Shown here: in pieces, positions 53,417 to 62,826 of the stretch | How the letters are laid out: every line of letters begins with the position of its first letter | How positions within the stretch are numbered: the stretch's first letter is position 1 | From: Bradyrhizobium sp. Ce-3 | GTDB taxonomy: Bacteria > Pseudomonadota > Alphaproteobacteria > Rhizobiales > Xanthobacteraceae | DNA length: 64,000 nt | NCBI RefSeq assembly: GCF_022835695.1 | Contig: NZ_BQUV01000002.1 | Coordinates: forward strand, 62,001 to 126,000 | Direction: 5' to 3' | Notes under the pieces: model-generated | The model's database searches: none | What the model was told of the DNA's origin: nothing | The model's input: the letters and a program-made list of their open reading frames with translations, nothing else | Program-made: the position numbers and the translations under genes

Positions 53417-54748
53417 ATGAAGGGCCGCACTCTGTGGCTTCTCGGCGTCGGCCTGCTGTGCATGGCCGGCGCCGTCGCGGCTGTCGAGACCCAGCAACTT
53501 CCGGGGACGAATCCGAGCCCGGTGCAGCTCCGGCGTCCGCCGGTCGCGCCATTGTCCGCCATGGCGCAGCTCGGCCGGAAGATATTCTTCGACGCGTCGC
53601 TGTCGTCGTCGGGCGCATTGTCGTGCGCATCCTGCCACAGCCCGGACCACGCCTACGGCCCGCCCAATGACGGGCCGGTGATGCTCGGCGGGCCGACGCA
53701 ATCCCGGCAAGGGACGCGCGCCGTGCCGGGCCTGACCTATCTCGAGCGCCAGCCGAATTTCAGCATCGGCCCCGAGAAGGACGAGGACGACAATGTCGTC
53801 GACTTCGCGCAACTCGCCGCGGCAGGCCAGCAAGCCGTGCGCGCCAGGAAGGTCGCGACCGGGACGGCTGCGTCCGCGGTCAACATCGTGCCGCAGGGCG
53901 GTCTGTTCTGGGACGGCCGCGCCGATACGCTGCAGGATCAGGCGATCTTTCCGCTGCTTGACCCGAACGAGATGGACGGCGGCAGCATCGAGGTGGTGGC
54001 GCAGAAGCTGCGCCGGGCGAGCTACGCTCCGCGCTTTGCCGAACTGTTCGGCGCTCAGGTGTTCGGCAACACGCGGCTGCTGGTCGCGGAGGCGATGTTC
54101 GCGGTCGCGCGCTATCAGGTGGAGGAGCCGAGCTTCCATCCCTACACCAGCAAGTTCGACTACTGGCTGGAGGGCAGGGCGCGGCTCAGCGAGAGCGAGC
54201 TGCGCGGTCTGCAATTATTCAACGATCCGGACAAGGCGAATTGCGGCGGCTGCCATACCTCGCAGCCGACCCGCGACGGCCTGCCGCCGCTGTTCACCGA
54301 CCATCAATATGAGGCGCTCGGTGCGCCGCGTAACGCCGCGCTCGCCACCACCCGCGATCCCAATTATTTCGACCTCGGGGTCTGCGGCCCGTATCGCACC
54401 GACATCGCCGAGCAGACGCAATATTGCGGGATGTTTCTGACGCCGACCCTGCGCAACACCGCGACCCGCCGCGCGTTCTTCCACAACGGCGTCTTCACCA
54501 GCCTCGAGCAGGTGCTCGATTTCTACAATTTCCGCGATACCAACCCGGAGAAGGTGTTTTCGCACGGCGCCGACGGCACGGTTCGCAAGTACGACGACCT
54601 GCCGGAGAAGTACCACGGCAATGTCGACGTCAGCGATCCGCCGTTCGAACGCCATCCCGGCGACACGCCCGCGATGACGGCGCGGGATGAGGCCGACATC
54701 ATCGCCTTCCTGAAGACGCTGACCGACGGTTACCAGCCGGAGCGGTGA
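53417..54748 (+). CDS. Di-haem cytochrome c peroxidase/MauG-family protein
   Basis: The protein has 443 residues. It starts with a signal peptide (to about residue 22). Two c-type haem sites are visible: CASCH at 70-74 and CGGCH in the second domain. The distal PTLRNTATRRAFFHNGVFTSLEQVLDFYN is typical of the BCCP/MauG group. It acts in the periplasm, reducing peroxide or oxidising a partner protein. It follows the phosphatase gene by 121 bases with a hairpin between. A functional link to it is not evident. Confidence 0.9.
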   Translation: MKGRTLWLLGVGLLCMAGAVAAVETQQLPGTNPSPVQLRRPPVAPLSAMAQLGRKIFFDASLSSSGALSCASCHSPDHAYGPPNDGPVMLGGPTQSRQGTRAVPGLTYLERQPNFSIGPEKDEDDNVVDFAQLAAAGQQAVRARKVATGTAASAVNIVPQGGLFWDGRADTLQDQAIFPLLDPNEMDGGSIEVVAQKLRRASYAPRFAELFGAQVFGNTRLLVAEAMFAVARYQVEEPSFHPYTSKFDYWLEGRARLSESELRGLQLFNDPDKANCGGCHTSQPTRDGLPPLFTDHQYEALGAPRNAALATTRDPNYFDLGVCGPYRTDIAEQTQYCGMFLTPTLRNTATRRAFFHNGVFTSLEQVLDFYNFRDTNPEKVFSHGADGTVRKYDDLPEKYHGNVDVSDPPFERHPGDTPAMTARDEADIIAFLKTLTDGYQPER

Positions 54749-54820
54749 GGCGCCGCCACGGTTCGGCGTGGAACCGAACCGTGAGTTGGCAGCTCCTCGT
54801 GAGGCGCGCATAATGGCGCC

Positions 54821-55606
54821 ATGAATGTCGTCGAAGGCAACGGCGCCAAAATCCCCGCGATCGGACTCGGGACATGGGAGTTGCGCGGGCGGACCTGTGC
54901 GCGCATCGTCGAGCAGGCGCTGCGGCTCGGCTACCGGCACATCGACACCGCCGAGATCTACGACAATGAGCGCGAGGTCGGCGAGGGACTGCGCGCCTCC
55001 GGCGTCAAGCGCGACGATGTGTTCGTGACCACCAAGGTCTGGACCACGCATTTCATGGCGAAGGATCTCGATCGTGCGGTCAAGGAAAGCCTGGCGCGGC
55101 TGCGCCTGACCGAGGTTGATCTGTTGCTGCTCCATTGGCCGAGTGCGCAGGTGCCGCTTGCCGAGACGCTCGGCGCGCTGGCGCGGGTCAAGCAGGCGGG
55201 ACTGGCGCGGCATATCGGCGTCTCGAACTTCAACGTGGCGCAGATCGCGGAGGCGGTGGCGGCGTGCCCCGAGCCGCTCGCCTGCAACCAGGTCGAGTAC
55301 CATCCTTATCTCGACCAGACCGATGTGATCGAGGCCTGCGCACACCATGGCCTGGCGTTCGTTGCCTACAGCCCGATCGCGAAGGGTCGGGTCAAGACCG
55401 ATCGCGCGCTGGCGCGGATCGGCGACCGCTATCGCAAGACCGCCGCCCAGGTCAGCCTGCGCTGGCTGGTGCAACAGAATGTGTCCGCGATCCCGCGCAC
55501 CGCGAAGCTCGAGCGGCTCCAGGAAAACATCGACATTTTCGATTTCGAGCTGTCGGATGCGGATATGGCCGAGATTACGGCGATGGCTGGTGCCGGCGGA
55601 CGTTGA
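54821..55606 (+). CDS. Aldo/keto reductase
   Basis: This 261-residue protein shows the catalytic tetrad in order: Asp42 and Tyr47 in IDTAEIYDNE, Lys72 in TTKVW, His105 in LLLLHWPS. A TIM-barrel pattern follows with GVSNFNVAQI and the NADPH-binding region IPRTAKLERLQENIDIFDF. It reduces aldehydes or ketones with NADPH in the cytoplasm. It stands alone after the peroxidase gene. Confidence 0.92.
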   Translation: MNVVEGNGAKIPAIGLGTWELRGRTCARIVEQALRLGYRHIDTAEIYDNEREVGEGLRASGVKRDDVFVTTKVWTTHFMAKDLDRAVKESLARLRLTEVDLLLLHWPSAQVPLAETLGALARVKQAGLARHIGVSNFNVAQIAEAVAACPEPLACNQVEYHPYLDQTDVIEACAHHGLAFVAYSPIAKGRVKTDRALARIGDRYRKTAAQVSLRWLVQQNVSAIPRTAKLERLQENIDIFDFELSDADMAEITAMAGAGGR

Positions 55607-55782
55607 TCGGCCGATGCGCCGCTTGCCTGGGCATCATTGCGCCGAAAATCGCTGGGCAGCGGCCCGGATCATGCTATTGCGCGCCGGTCGCCTGCGGATT
55701 TGAACCGAAGGGGGATTGAGGTAGGCGGGTTCCGGCCGGTAATGTTGCCGGCGGGGAGACATCACTGATGTGATCGAGCGGG

Positions 55783-56667
55783 ATGAAGTTTCGGCCAAAC
55801 GCGGACATGTTGGCATCGGTGTTCGTGCACCTGATGCTGCTTGCGCTGATTTTCCTGTATTCGGAGGTGCATCAGTTCGATCCCGTCGCCGCTGACACGG
55901 TGCCGGTCGAGATCGTGACGCCGCAGGAGGTCGCCAAAGCCGAGGTCGCGCCTGACCCGGTGCCGAGCCCAACGCCGACCCCTGAGCTGCGATTGCCGTC
56001 ACTCGACAAGCCGGTGGAGCAGGCCAAGCCCGAAGGATCGGCCCAGGCGCCCGCCCCACAGCCGCAGCAGAAGCAGGCGACGCCGCCGGCTCCCAAGCCG
56101 AGCCCGAGTCCTCAGCATGCTGCGGCCGAGCCGCCGTCGGCGACGCCGGCACCCCAGACGCCGCCGATGCCCCAGCCAACCGCGCAGCAACAGGCCGCGG
56201 CGTCTTCGCCTGCCTATGCGCAGCCCGAGCCTGATCTGTCGGTCAAATACAATGTCATGCTTGGTCTGCCGCCCGATATCTCCGTCAAGCCGCCGGCCGA
56301 CGCGCCGCAAGGCCCCGGTCCTGGCAAGGACAATTTCGATGCCGCGGCCACCGAGCAGGCCGATGTCGGCTCCAGCGTGGCCGCCGAATTCCGCCGCCAT
56401 CTAAAGACCTGCCTGAAGCTTCCGCCGACGCTGAGCACGGGCGACGACGTCAGGATCAAGCTCCGGGTGTTCATGAAGCCTGACGGCAAGCTCGCCTCGC
56501 AGCCCTTGCTGATCGAGGCTACCGCATCGGAGAAGGGGCCCATGTTGCTCAAGAGCGCGACCGAGGCGCTGCAGGCCTGTCAGCCCTATGCGATGCTGCC
56601 GCGGGACCGCTACGGCGAATGGAAGGTGCTCGACCTCGACTTCACCCCGCGCGATTTCGCGTCGTGA
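55783..56667 (+). CDS. TolA/TonB-like envelope protein
   Basis: The protein has 294 residues. One transmembrane segment lies near the N-terminus (about residues 9-26), a long Pro/Ala/Gln-rich linker spans about 55-150, and a C-terminal domain covers about 200-290 with the KTCLKLPPTLSTGDDVRIKLRVFMKPDG pattern seen at the ends of TolA/TonB-type proteins. It probably spans the periplasm from the inner membrane. No tolQ, tolR, tolB or exbBD gene is near, so it is a solitary member; its receptor is unknown. Confidence 0.72.
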   Translation: MKFRPNADMLASVFVHLMLLALIFLYSEVHQFDPVAADTVPVEIVTPQEVAKAEVAPDPVPSPTPTPELRLPSLDKPVEQAKPEGSAQAPAPQPQQKQATPPAPKPSPSPQHAAAEPPSATPAPQTPPMPQPTAQQQAAASSPAYAQPEPDLSVKYNVMLGLPPDISVKPPADAPQGPGPGKDNFDAAATEQADVGSSVAAEFRRHLKTCLKLPPTLSTGDDVRIKLRVFMKPDGKLASQPLLIEATASEKGPMLLKSATEALQACQPYAMLPRDRYGEWKVLDLDFTPRDFAS

Positions 56668-56680
56668 GCCGAGGCAGGCC

Positions 56681-57358
56681 TCAGCTTCCCATCGCCTGCC
56701 AGGCGTTCGAGGCAAACTGCCGGCGCCAGATCACGATCACGACCGCGGCGGTCGTGACGAACAGCACCCAGGGGCTGACGAACCAGCCGAGATAGGCGAG
56801 CGCGAAGAAGAACGCGCGCTGTCCGCGGTTGAAGTGCCGGCCCGCGGTCTCGAACAGGCGCGTGGTGCGGATGACATGGGCCTCCGCCTCCGGCGTATCG
56901 CGCTGACCGGCCGGCGGCATCGCACCGAACAGGATCGCGACATAGTTGAACAGGCGATAGGCCCAGGCGAATTTGAAGAAGGTGTAGATGAAGATCAGGA
57001 TCAGCCCGATGCACTTGATCTCCCACAAAGCTGGCGAGGGCGTCAGGTTGACCGGCAGCGCACCGAGCACCGCGAGCGCATCACTGGTGGCGCGCAGCAG
57101 CGCCAGACCGCCGCCGATCGCGATCAGGCTGGTGGAGGCAAAGAACGCGGTGCCGTTCTGCAAGCTCGCCATGATCTGCATGTCGACCATCCGCGCGTCG
57201 CGATTGAGCAGGTTCCGGACCCAGATCTCGCGGTAGACATGCATCCGCGCCGACAGGCTGTCGCGCCCATAGGCGGTGTGCTCCAGCGTGATCGCGTAGA
57301 CCAGCCATTCCAGCGCAAAGAAGCTGACGGCTAGGATGTCGGCCCAATAGCCAGTCAT
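56681..57358 (-). CDS. DUF599 membrane protein
   Basis: The protein has 225 residues from ATG 57358; an extension to 57439 has no matching content. It has about four transmembrane segments, near 5-22, 78-95, 108-128 and 185-206. The family pattern includes HVYREIWVRNLLNRDARMVDMQIMASLQNG and FNRGQRAFFFALAYLGWF. DUF599 proteins are found in many alphaproteobacteria; their role is unknown. The gene converges on the TolA-like gene and is divergent from the GST gene. Confidence 0.85.
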   Translation of the reverse strand: MTGYWADILAVSFFALEWLVYAITLEHTAYGRDSLSARMHVYREIWVRNLLNRDARMVDMQIMASLQNGTAFFASTSLIAIGGGLALLRATSDALAVLGALPVNLTPSPALWEIKCIGLILIFIYTFFKFAWAYRLFNYVAILFGAMPPAGQRDTPEAEAHVIRTTRLFETAGRHFNRGQRAFFFALAYLGWFVSPWVLFVTTAAVVIVIWRRQFASNAWQAMGS

Positions 57359-57480
57359 GGCTGCCTTCCTTCGTGAGCGCGCGGCTGCCCGTCCGCGCCG
57401 CGCTGCATCCCGCGTGATGTACAGGTTGAAGACCTGCAATGCACTATGGCAAAATACGCAGGCAACAGGATTCCCCGGAC

Positions 57481-58134
57481 ATGCTCAAGCTCGTCATCGG
57501 CAACAAGAACTATTCGTCATGGTCGATGCGGCCCTGGCTGGCGCTGCGCGCCAACGACATCCCGTTCGAGGAAATCTTCGTGCCGCTGTACACCGATCAG
57601 GCCGACAAGGACCGCATCCTCGCCTTCAGCAAGGCCGGCAAGGTGCCGACGCTGATCGACGGCGATGTCACGGTGTGGGATTCGCTGGCGATCATCGAAT
57701 ATCTCGCCGAGAAATTTCCCGACGCGAAGCTGTGGCCTGCGGATCGCGCCGCGCGTGCGCATGCCCGCGCGATCTCGGCCGAGATGCATTCCGGCTTCGT
57801 GCCGTTGCGCAGCGAATGCGGCATGAACCTGCACCGGCCGATCCGCGCGGTGGCGCTGTCGGACGACGCGCGGGCCAATGTGGCGCGGATCGAGGAGATC
57901 TGGGCCGACTGCCACGCGCGCTACGGCAAACAGGGCCCGTTCCTGTTCGGGGAATTCTCCGCGGCGGACGCGATGTACGCCCCGGTGGTGCATCGCTTCC
58001 GCACCTATGCGATCCCGGTGAAGCCCGAGGCGAAGCACTATGTCGATGCCATGATGCAGCTTCCGGCGTTCCAGCAATGGACCCGCGACGGCCTTGCCGA
58101 GACGCTGCGGATCGACCGATTCGAGGATGTCTGA
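57481..58134 (+). CDS. Glutathione S-transferase family protein
   Basis: The protein has 217 residues from ATG 57481, where the thioredoxin-like N-domain begins (LKLVIGNKNYSSWSMRPWLALRA). The glutathione-site cis-proline loop is KVPTLIDGD and the acidic-Ser motif is WDSLAIIEYLAE. The helical C-domain follows from about residue 90. It likely conjugates or reduces an electrophile in the cytoplasm; the substrate is unknown. The start at 57439 used by a longer frame adds residues with no family match. Confidence 0.88.
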   Translation: MLKLVIGNKNYSSWSMRPWLALRANDIPFEEIFVPLYTDQADKDRILAFSKAGKVPTLIDGDVTVWDSLAIIEYLAEKFPDAKLWPADRAARAHARAISAEMHSGFVPLRSECGMNLHRPIRAVALSDDARANVARIEEIWADCHARYGKQGPFLFGEFSAADAMYAPVVHRFRTYAIPVKPEAKHYVDAMMQLPAFQQWTRDGLAETLRIDRFEDV

Positions 58135-58250
58135 CGGTTGCTGCGCTTCCGAATTGTGACAACGCTGGCAAAGATCGCGGCTTGACGCCGCGGAGCTGAA
58201 GGCGTCGAATCCGGCAGGCTGGTTTCACAAGTCGTGAAAGGACTTAGACC

Positions 58251-58619
58251 ATGGGCATTCTCGATTCCCTGGAGAATTCGCCGGAGCTGAAAGGCATGCT
58301 GGGCCAGCTCGGCGCGGCGGTGATCCCCGTCGTGCTCGGCGAGGTAATGGGCAATGGCGGGCAGGGCGGCTTGTCCGCGATCGTCGCCAAGCTCGAGCAG
58401 GCCGGGCTCGGCGAGCAGGTCAAATCCTGGATCGGCAGCGGCCAGAACCTGCCGATCACCGCCGAGCAGCTCCAGCAGGTGCTTGGAAGCGACACGGTCA
58501 AGCAGCTCGCCGCCAGGTTCAACATTCCGGTGGACCAGCTGTCCCAGATCCTCGCCCAGCAGCTTCCGGCCGCGGTCGACAGCGCGAGCCCCAACGGCAA
58601 GCTGCCGCATACTGCCTGA
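58251..58619 (+). CDS. YidB/DUF937-like protein
   Basis: The protein has 122 residues with the family's repeating pattern: MGILDSLENSP, then LSAIVAKLEQAGLGEQVKSWIGSGQNLPITAEQLQQVLGSDTVKQLAARFNIP. Proteins of this type are small, helical and cytoplasmic, of unknown function. AAAGGA lies before ATG 58251. It stands alone between the GST gene and a small hypothetical gene. Confidence 0.88.
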   Translation: MGILDSLENSPELKGMLGQLGAAVIPVVLGEVMGNGGQGGLSAIVAKLEQAGLGEQVKSWIGSGQNLPITAEQLQQVLGSDTVKQLAARFNIPVDQLSQILAQQLPAAVDSASPNGKLPHTA

Positions 58620-58836
58620 GGCTATGGAACCGGGTTCCAGCCAGGCCCGGCGGGCAATTTCCGGCTGGCACGTAAATTGCTGTCTATCGTCCTGAAAAAC
58701 CTGCAAAAATTGCACCTTCGCCATGCCCCAATCTTGCTGGATTTGGGACAGGGCGATGTGCTAGCTTGCCGCAGGGTTCTCAAAATGCCGGCATGAGCTA
58801 TCGGGACTGTCAGCTCAGCCAGCAATCTCTAAGAAA

Positions 58837-59040
58837 ATGGAGAGGGCGTTGAAGCATAAGTACTCGATTGGCGAGATCGTCTATTTCACGGCGAGCAACG
58901 TGGCGCGCCCGGCGGCGAGTGGCACCTATGAGGTGATCCGCCTGCTGCCGACCGAAGGTGACGACTGCCAATATCGCATCAAGAGCTCGACCGAAGCTTT
59001 CGAACGGGTGGCCAAGGAGAGTCAGCTCGCGCTGTCCTGA
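58837..59040 (+). CDS. Small conserved hypothetical protein, 67 aa
   Basis: The product is a compact beta-rich protein: HKYSIGEIVYFTASNVARPAAS, then GTYEVIRLLPTEGDDCQYRIKSSTEAFERVAKESQL. The pattern resembles small KOW/SH3-like barrels, but I cannot name a family. Similar short proteins are common in Bradyrhizobium. The start at ATG 58837 follows AAGAAA rather than a strong ribosome-binding site. Confidence 0.6.
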   Translation: MERALKHKYSIGEIVYFTASNVARPAASGTYEVIRLLPTEGDDCQYRIKSSTEAFERVAKESQLALS

Positions 59041-59193
59041 AGGAGTTGTGCGCAAGCCGGTGGCCGGAGCGGGTTCCGCAACGTCGCCGTCAAAAGGCCC
59101 TGTTCGCAGACCCATTGTGCTGAAGGTTGGACGTCGGGGTGGCGGCGTTCATCGTCGCCGATTGTGCTTACGCTGCGTTGAGGGACATCGCGC

Positions 59194-60147
59194 ATGAACT
59201 GGGCTTCCTCGCTGGATCAGATCTGGCGCTCACCGACCTTCCCGATGTGGCTGACCTTGGCCGCGGCGGGATTTTTTGGGATCGTCGTCCTGGTCACGCT
59301 GCTGCGCGCGGAAAAATCCGTCGCCAATGGCGCACTGACCGTCATCACGCTGCTGTCGATCGCAGTTGCGGTCGCTGCGACGATCCGCGGCTTCGGGCCG
59401 GGCGGGGCGGCCGCGCCGGCCGAGACACGGACCGCGCAATTGACCGGCCAGACGGTGCCGGCGCTGGCCTGCGTCGACGACCTTGCTGGAGACGCCGTCC
59501 TCAACGCCTGCGAGAAGGTGCTGTTCGGTTCATCGGACACCGCGGCCGCCGCGGTCAGCTATGCCGCGTCGCAGGTTTCGCGCCTGACCGCGCTCGGTGA
59601 CCTCGCAACCGCGGAGCGCAATTCGACCACCGAACTGCAGGCGCTGCGCCGCGCCATCGAGCATGATCGCTACGGCCTGGTGGCCTATGCGCTGATGGCC
59701 CGTGACCATTGCACGCCGACCGCATGCCCGGCATTCCGCTCGCTCGGCGACAACCATCAGATCATCGCCAACATGAACGAGCGGACCTACGAGAACCTGG
59801 TCACCCGCTATGCCGGCTCCTGGAACGCGCCGGCTGGCGCGCAGGCGTCGGCCACCGGTGGCCTGGTCGCCGCCCTGCCGCCGTCGATGCCCACGGGCAG
59901 GCCGACCAATGCGGAGTTTCCGAGCGCGGCATCGACACCGCCGGTCAGCATCATGACGCCCGAACCGACGAGGCCGGCTGCAGCCGCACCGCCGCCGGCC
60001 GCGCGCGCCGCCACCGCATCGCCTGCGGCGGCCCCGAAGCGGCCGCCTGCAGCGAAGCGTCCGGTCCAGATCGCGCCGGCTGCGGCCCCGGCGTCGGCTC
60101 CGCCGCCTGCCGCGGCGAGTGCGCCTGCGGCCGCGAGCCAGGACTAA
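59194..60147 (+). CDS. Membrane-anchored protein with Pro/Ala-rich tail
   Basis: The protein has 317 residues. Two hydrophobic segments near the N-terminus (about 18-37 and 46-64) anchor it. The middle (80-210) is a folded region with paired cysteines (ACVDDLAGDAVLNACEKVLF, and DHCTPTACPAF). From residue 235 it is low-complexity Pro/Ala/Thr with basic patches, ending in an Ala/Pro repeat. No named domain is recognised. GAGGGA stands before ATG 59194. The end of the gene is duplicated just after the stop codon. Confidence 0.6.
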   Translation: MNWASSLDQIWRSPTFPMWLTLAAAGFFGIVVLVTLLRAEKSVANGALTVITLLSIAVAVAATIRGFGPGGAAAPAETRTAQLTGQTVPALACVDDLAGDAVLNACEKVLFGSSDTAAAAVSYAASQVSRLTALGDLATAERNSTTELQALRRAIEHDRYGLVAYALMARDHCTPTACPAFRSLGDNHQIIANMNERTYENLVTRYAGSWNAPAGAQASATGGLVAALPPSMPTGRPTNAEFPSAASTPPVSIMTPEPTRPAAAAPPPAARAATASPAAAPKRPPAAKRPVQIAPAAAPASAPPPAAASAPAAASQD

Positions 60148-60167
60148 GCAGCCGCGAGCCAGGACTA
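60130..60167 (+). repeat. Tandem duplication at the stop codon
   Basis: GCCGCGAGCCAGGACTA at 60130-60146 recurs exactly at 60151-60167, with a 21-base period. The first copy contains the stop codon of the preceding gene (TAA at 60145-60147). The second copy is non-coding, so the end of the gene has been duplicated. Confidence 0.85.
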
Positions 60168-60307
60168 GCGGGACCAGGCCGACACCGGGCGTGATCACGG
60201 CGGCTTGAGCCGTCGTTATCGCGCCGTTCGCTGCAGTAAGTCCCGATATCCACTGCCGCTGCTATCGCTCCCTTTCCAAAGCGCGCGCCGGCCGCTACAT
60301 CCGGCGC

Positions 60308-60748
60308 ATGCCACTGCATCTCATCAAGCTCGCCGTCGGTTGCGACTCGGTCAAGGAACTCAAGGGCTGGGTCGCCGAACGGATGGCGACCGCGAAGAAA
60401 AAGGGCCTGCCGCTCCGTCACGTCCACATCACGCGGATGACGCCGAAGCGCGAGGAGGAGCTCCTTGCCGGCGGCTCGCTGTATTGGGTGATCCGCGGCG
60501 AGATCGCCGCGCGCGAGAAGATCATCGCGATCGAGCCGTTCCGCGACAAGGATGGCATCGGACGCTGCCGGATCGTGATGCAGCCCAAGGTGATCGCGGT
60601 CTCGCCGCGGCCGATGCGGCCGTTCCAGGGCTGGCGCTACCTGACCGCGGACTCCGCACCGGCAGACCTGACCAAATCGAGCGCGGCCAGCGTGGCGTCG
60701 ATGCCCGAGCCGATGCGCCGCGAGTTGCGTGACCTCGGATTGCTTTGA
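60308..60748 (+). CDS. DUF1489 family protein
   Basis: The protein has 146 residues and the pattern of DUF1489, a family found almost only in alphaproteobacteria: MPLHLIKLAVGCDSVKELKGWV, then HITRMTPKREEELLAGGSLYWVIRGEI and RPFQGWRYL. Its function is unknown. The frame ends in a direct repeat that also contains the stop codon. It lies convergent with the COG3904-like gene, with 43 bases between stops. Confidence 0.92.
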   Translation: MPLHLIKLAVGCDSVKELKGWVAERMATAKKKGLPLRHVHITRMTPKREEELLAGGSLYWVIRGEIAAREKIIAIEPFRDKDGIGRCRIVMQPKVIAVSPRPMRPFQGWRYLTADSAPADLTKSSAASVASMPEPMRRELRDLGLL

Positions 60749-60771
60749 GCAATCGGATTGCTTTGAGCAAT
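60736..60771 (+). repeat. Tandem 18-bp repeat with hairpin potential at the DUF1489 stop
   Basis: CGGATTGCTTTGAGCAAT occurs twice in direct succession (60736-60753 and 60754-60771). Each unit holds the inverted pair GATTGC/GCAATC around TTTGA, so each can form a small hairpin. The first copy contains the TGA stop of the DUF1489 gene (60746-60748). Confidence 0.8.
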
Positions 60772-60791
60772 CGAGCGGCGGTGATCCGGGA

Positions 60792-61538
60792 TCACTGGGT
60801 CACGAGATGCAGCCGGGCCCATTCTGAGGCCGGGACCTCGACATAACGGCCACCCGCCTTGTCGGCGGTGACGTCGAACAGTTCATGGTCGATTCCCATC
60901 TCGCCGAGATATCTCCGGAACTGATCGGTGAAGATCGTGGTGAGGTTGTCGCGGTGCTCGGTAGAGACGTTGGGTGCGAGACGGTCGTAGATCTGCATCC
61001 TTGCGGTCAGGACGACGCGGTTGCCGGGCGGCAGGCTGCGATGCACGCCGCCCGCGAGCATCAATACACATGCCAGCTCGCAGGGCACACCGGAGAGTTT
61101 TTCCTTGGCATCCAGCGGGCCGCCGGGCCGCTTCAGTGCAAAGCATTCCTCCTCGGGTTTTCCGTTGCATGCCTCGACCTCTGTCGCCGCCACCGCCGCA
61201 TCGATGCCGCGACCGCGCAGGATGCGGCCGAGGCTGGCGGCGACGGTGAGGTCGGACCCCGGTTTGACATTGATCACCACCGGCAGCTTGCGTCCGTTCT
61301 GCCGGTCGAGGATCGCCAGCAGGCGCTTGTAGGTGTCCCATTGCACCGCGCCCTCGGCGGCGATCCAGTCCGTGCAGCCGGGGCCGCAGGCATCGGGCGC
61401 CCCGTGTGCGACATAGAAGATCATGGCGCCCGGCGCCGAATTGACCCCGCCGACCGGCGGCCGGGTCTGCGCCTGCGCCGCCGCGGCGGCCAGCAGTGCG
61501 ATGCCGAGAACAATGCCTTGTCTGAAATAACGATTCAT
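60792..61538 (-). CDS. Secreted COG3904-like protein
   Basis: The protein has 248 residues. A signal peptide to about residue 23 (ending AQAQ) is followed by AMIFYVAHGAPDACGPGCTDWIAAEG (residues 38-63), a pattern I know from the COG3904 group of predicted periplasmic ClpP-related proteins (usually VARGAPNACGPGCNEWIAAEG). The ClpP-like glycine-rich stretch is altered to VVINVKPGSDLTVAASLGRILRGRG. Eight cysteines suggest disulfides. Whether it retains peptidase activity is doubtful. AGGGGC lies before ATG 61538. Confidence 0.7.
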   Translation of the reverse strand: MNRYFRQGIVLGIALLAAAAAQAQTRPPVGGVNSAPGAMIFYVAHGAPDACGPGCTDWIAAEGAVQWDTYKRLLAILDRQNGRKLPVVINVKPGSDLTVAASLGRILRGRGIDAAVAATEVEACNGKPEEECFALKRPGGPLDAKEKLSGVPCELACVLMLAGGVHRSLPPGNRVVLTARMQIYDRLAPNVSTEHRDNLTTIFTDQFRRYLGEMGIDHELFDVTADKAGGRYVEVPASEWARLHLVTQ

Positions 61539-61682
61539 TCCGATCGCCCCTGAAAGGCGCGATCATCCATGCGTCGCGAGCGTGGCGCAAGCACGACCCG
61601 GCCACACGGATGAGGCCGGGCTCTCCTTACAGGCTCGCATCCGCTCCGCGCATGAACCGCTTCACACTTTTCCGGACCTGAC

Positions 61683-62534
61683 TCAGACCGCGATATTGTC
61701 GATCAGGCGCGTGCCGCCGATCCGTGCCGCGACCAGCATCCGCATCGGGCCCTCCTTCAGCGAGCCGATCGGCGCCAGCGAGGCGGCGTGGCGGACCTCG
61801 AGATAATCCAACACGAAGCCGGCCTTGGTGATCTCCGCGGCGCCGGCGGCCATCGTGGTTGCGGTGTCCTCGCCGGCGCGCAGGCGGCCTGCCGCTTGCT
61901 TCATCACGCGGTTGAGCGCGGGGGCGGCGCGCCGTTCCTCCGGCGACAGGTAGACGTTGCGTGAGGACATCGCGAGGCCATCGCGTTCGCGCACCGTCTT
62001 TGATCCGATCACCTTGACGCCGAGGTCGAGGTCCGCGGCCATCTGGGTCACGACCCGGAGCTGCTGGAAGTCCTTTTCGCCGAAGATCGCGACATCGGGC
62101 CGGACTTGCGTGAACAGCTTGCCGACCACGGTGGCGACGCCGCCGAAGAAATGCGGCCGGAAGCGATCCTCCAAACCGGCGGTGGCGGGTCCCTCCGGCA
62201 CGATCCGGGTGGCGAAGCCGTCCGGGTACATCGCCTTCACCTCGGGGTGCCAGATCAGGTCGACGCCTTCGGCGGCGAGCTTCGCGACGTCTTCCTTCCA
62301 GGTGCGCGGATACGATCCGAAGTCTTCGGTGGGCGCAAATTGCGTCGGGTTGACGAAGATCGAGACCACGACCCGCTTGGCCCGGCGCTTGGCGAGCCGC
62401 ACCAGCGACACATGGCCGTCATGGAGGGCACCCATGGTTGGGACCAGCGCGACGGTGGCCTTCTTGGCGCGCAAGGCGTCGACGGCCCGACGAAGGGCAG
62501 GGACGGTACGGACGACGGTGGGATTTCTCGGCAT
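61683..62534 (-). CDS. panC: Pantothenate synthetase
   Basis: PanC joins pantoate and beta-alanine with ATP to make pantothenate, the precursor of coenzyme A. The 283-residue protein has the nucleotide-binding [10 protein letters not shown] (32-41), [17 protein letters not shown], and the KMSKS-like segment [13 protein letters not shown]. Length is normal. No panB or panD is next to it. Its start lies 292 bases from mipZ in divergent orientation. Confidence 0.96.
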   Translation of the reverse strand: MPRNPTVVRTVPALRRAVDALRAKKATVALVPTMGALHDGHVSLVRLAKRRAKRVVVSIFVNPTQFAPTEDFGSYPRTWKEDVAKLAAEGVDLIWHPEVKAMYPDGFATRIVPEGPATAGLEDRFRPHFFGGVATVVGKLFTQVRPDVAIFGEKDFQQLRVVTQMAADLDLGVKVIGSKTVRERDGLAMSSRNVYLSPEERRAAPALNRVMKQAAGRLRAGEDTATTMAAGAAEITKAGFVLDYLEVRHAASLAPIGSLKEGPMRMLVAARIGGTRLIDNIAV

Positions 62535-62826
62535 CTGGTCTCGACTCGCGGGGCAATCTGGGTGGGATGAATTGAGCTGGAACGGTTGGCGCTCGGCGGG
62601 TGATGGAGTTTACCAAGACCGGGCCGCCGTCGGCAAACTGCCGCGACCAGCATTAGCCGATCCAGGTCGCGCGTGGAGCACTGGTATCGTGCCGCCGATC
62701 GACGCAGCAATCCTGCTCGACCGATTCATCATTAAGGACGGCTGCGATTGATTTCTCTTCGTGGTGATGCATTTCACTTGACCGCGGCAGCGCTTCGACT
62801 CGAAGATCATTTCCGGGATTTGAATC

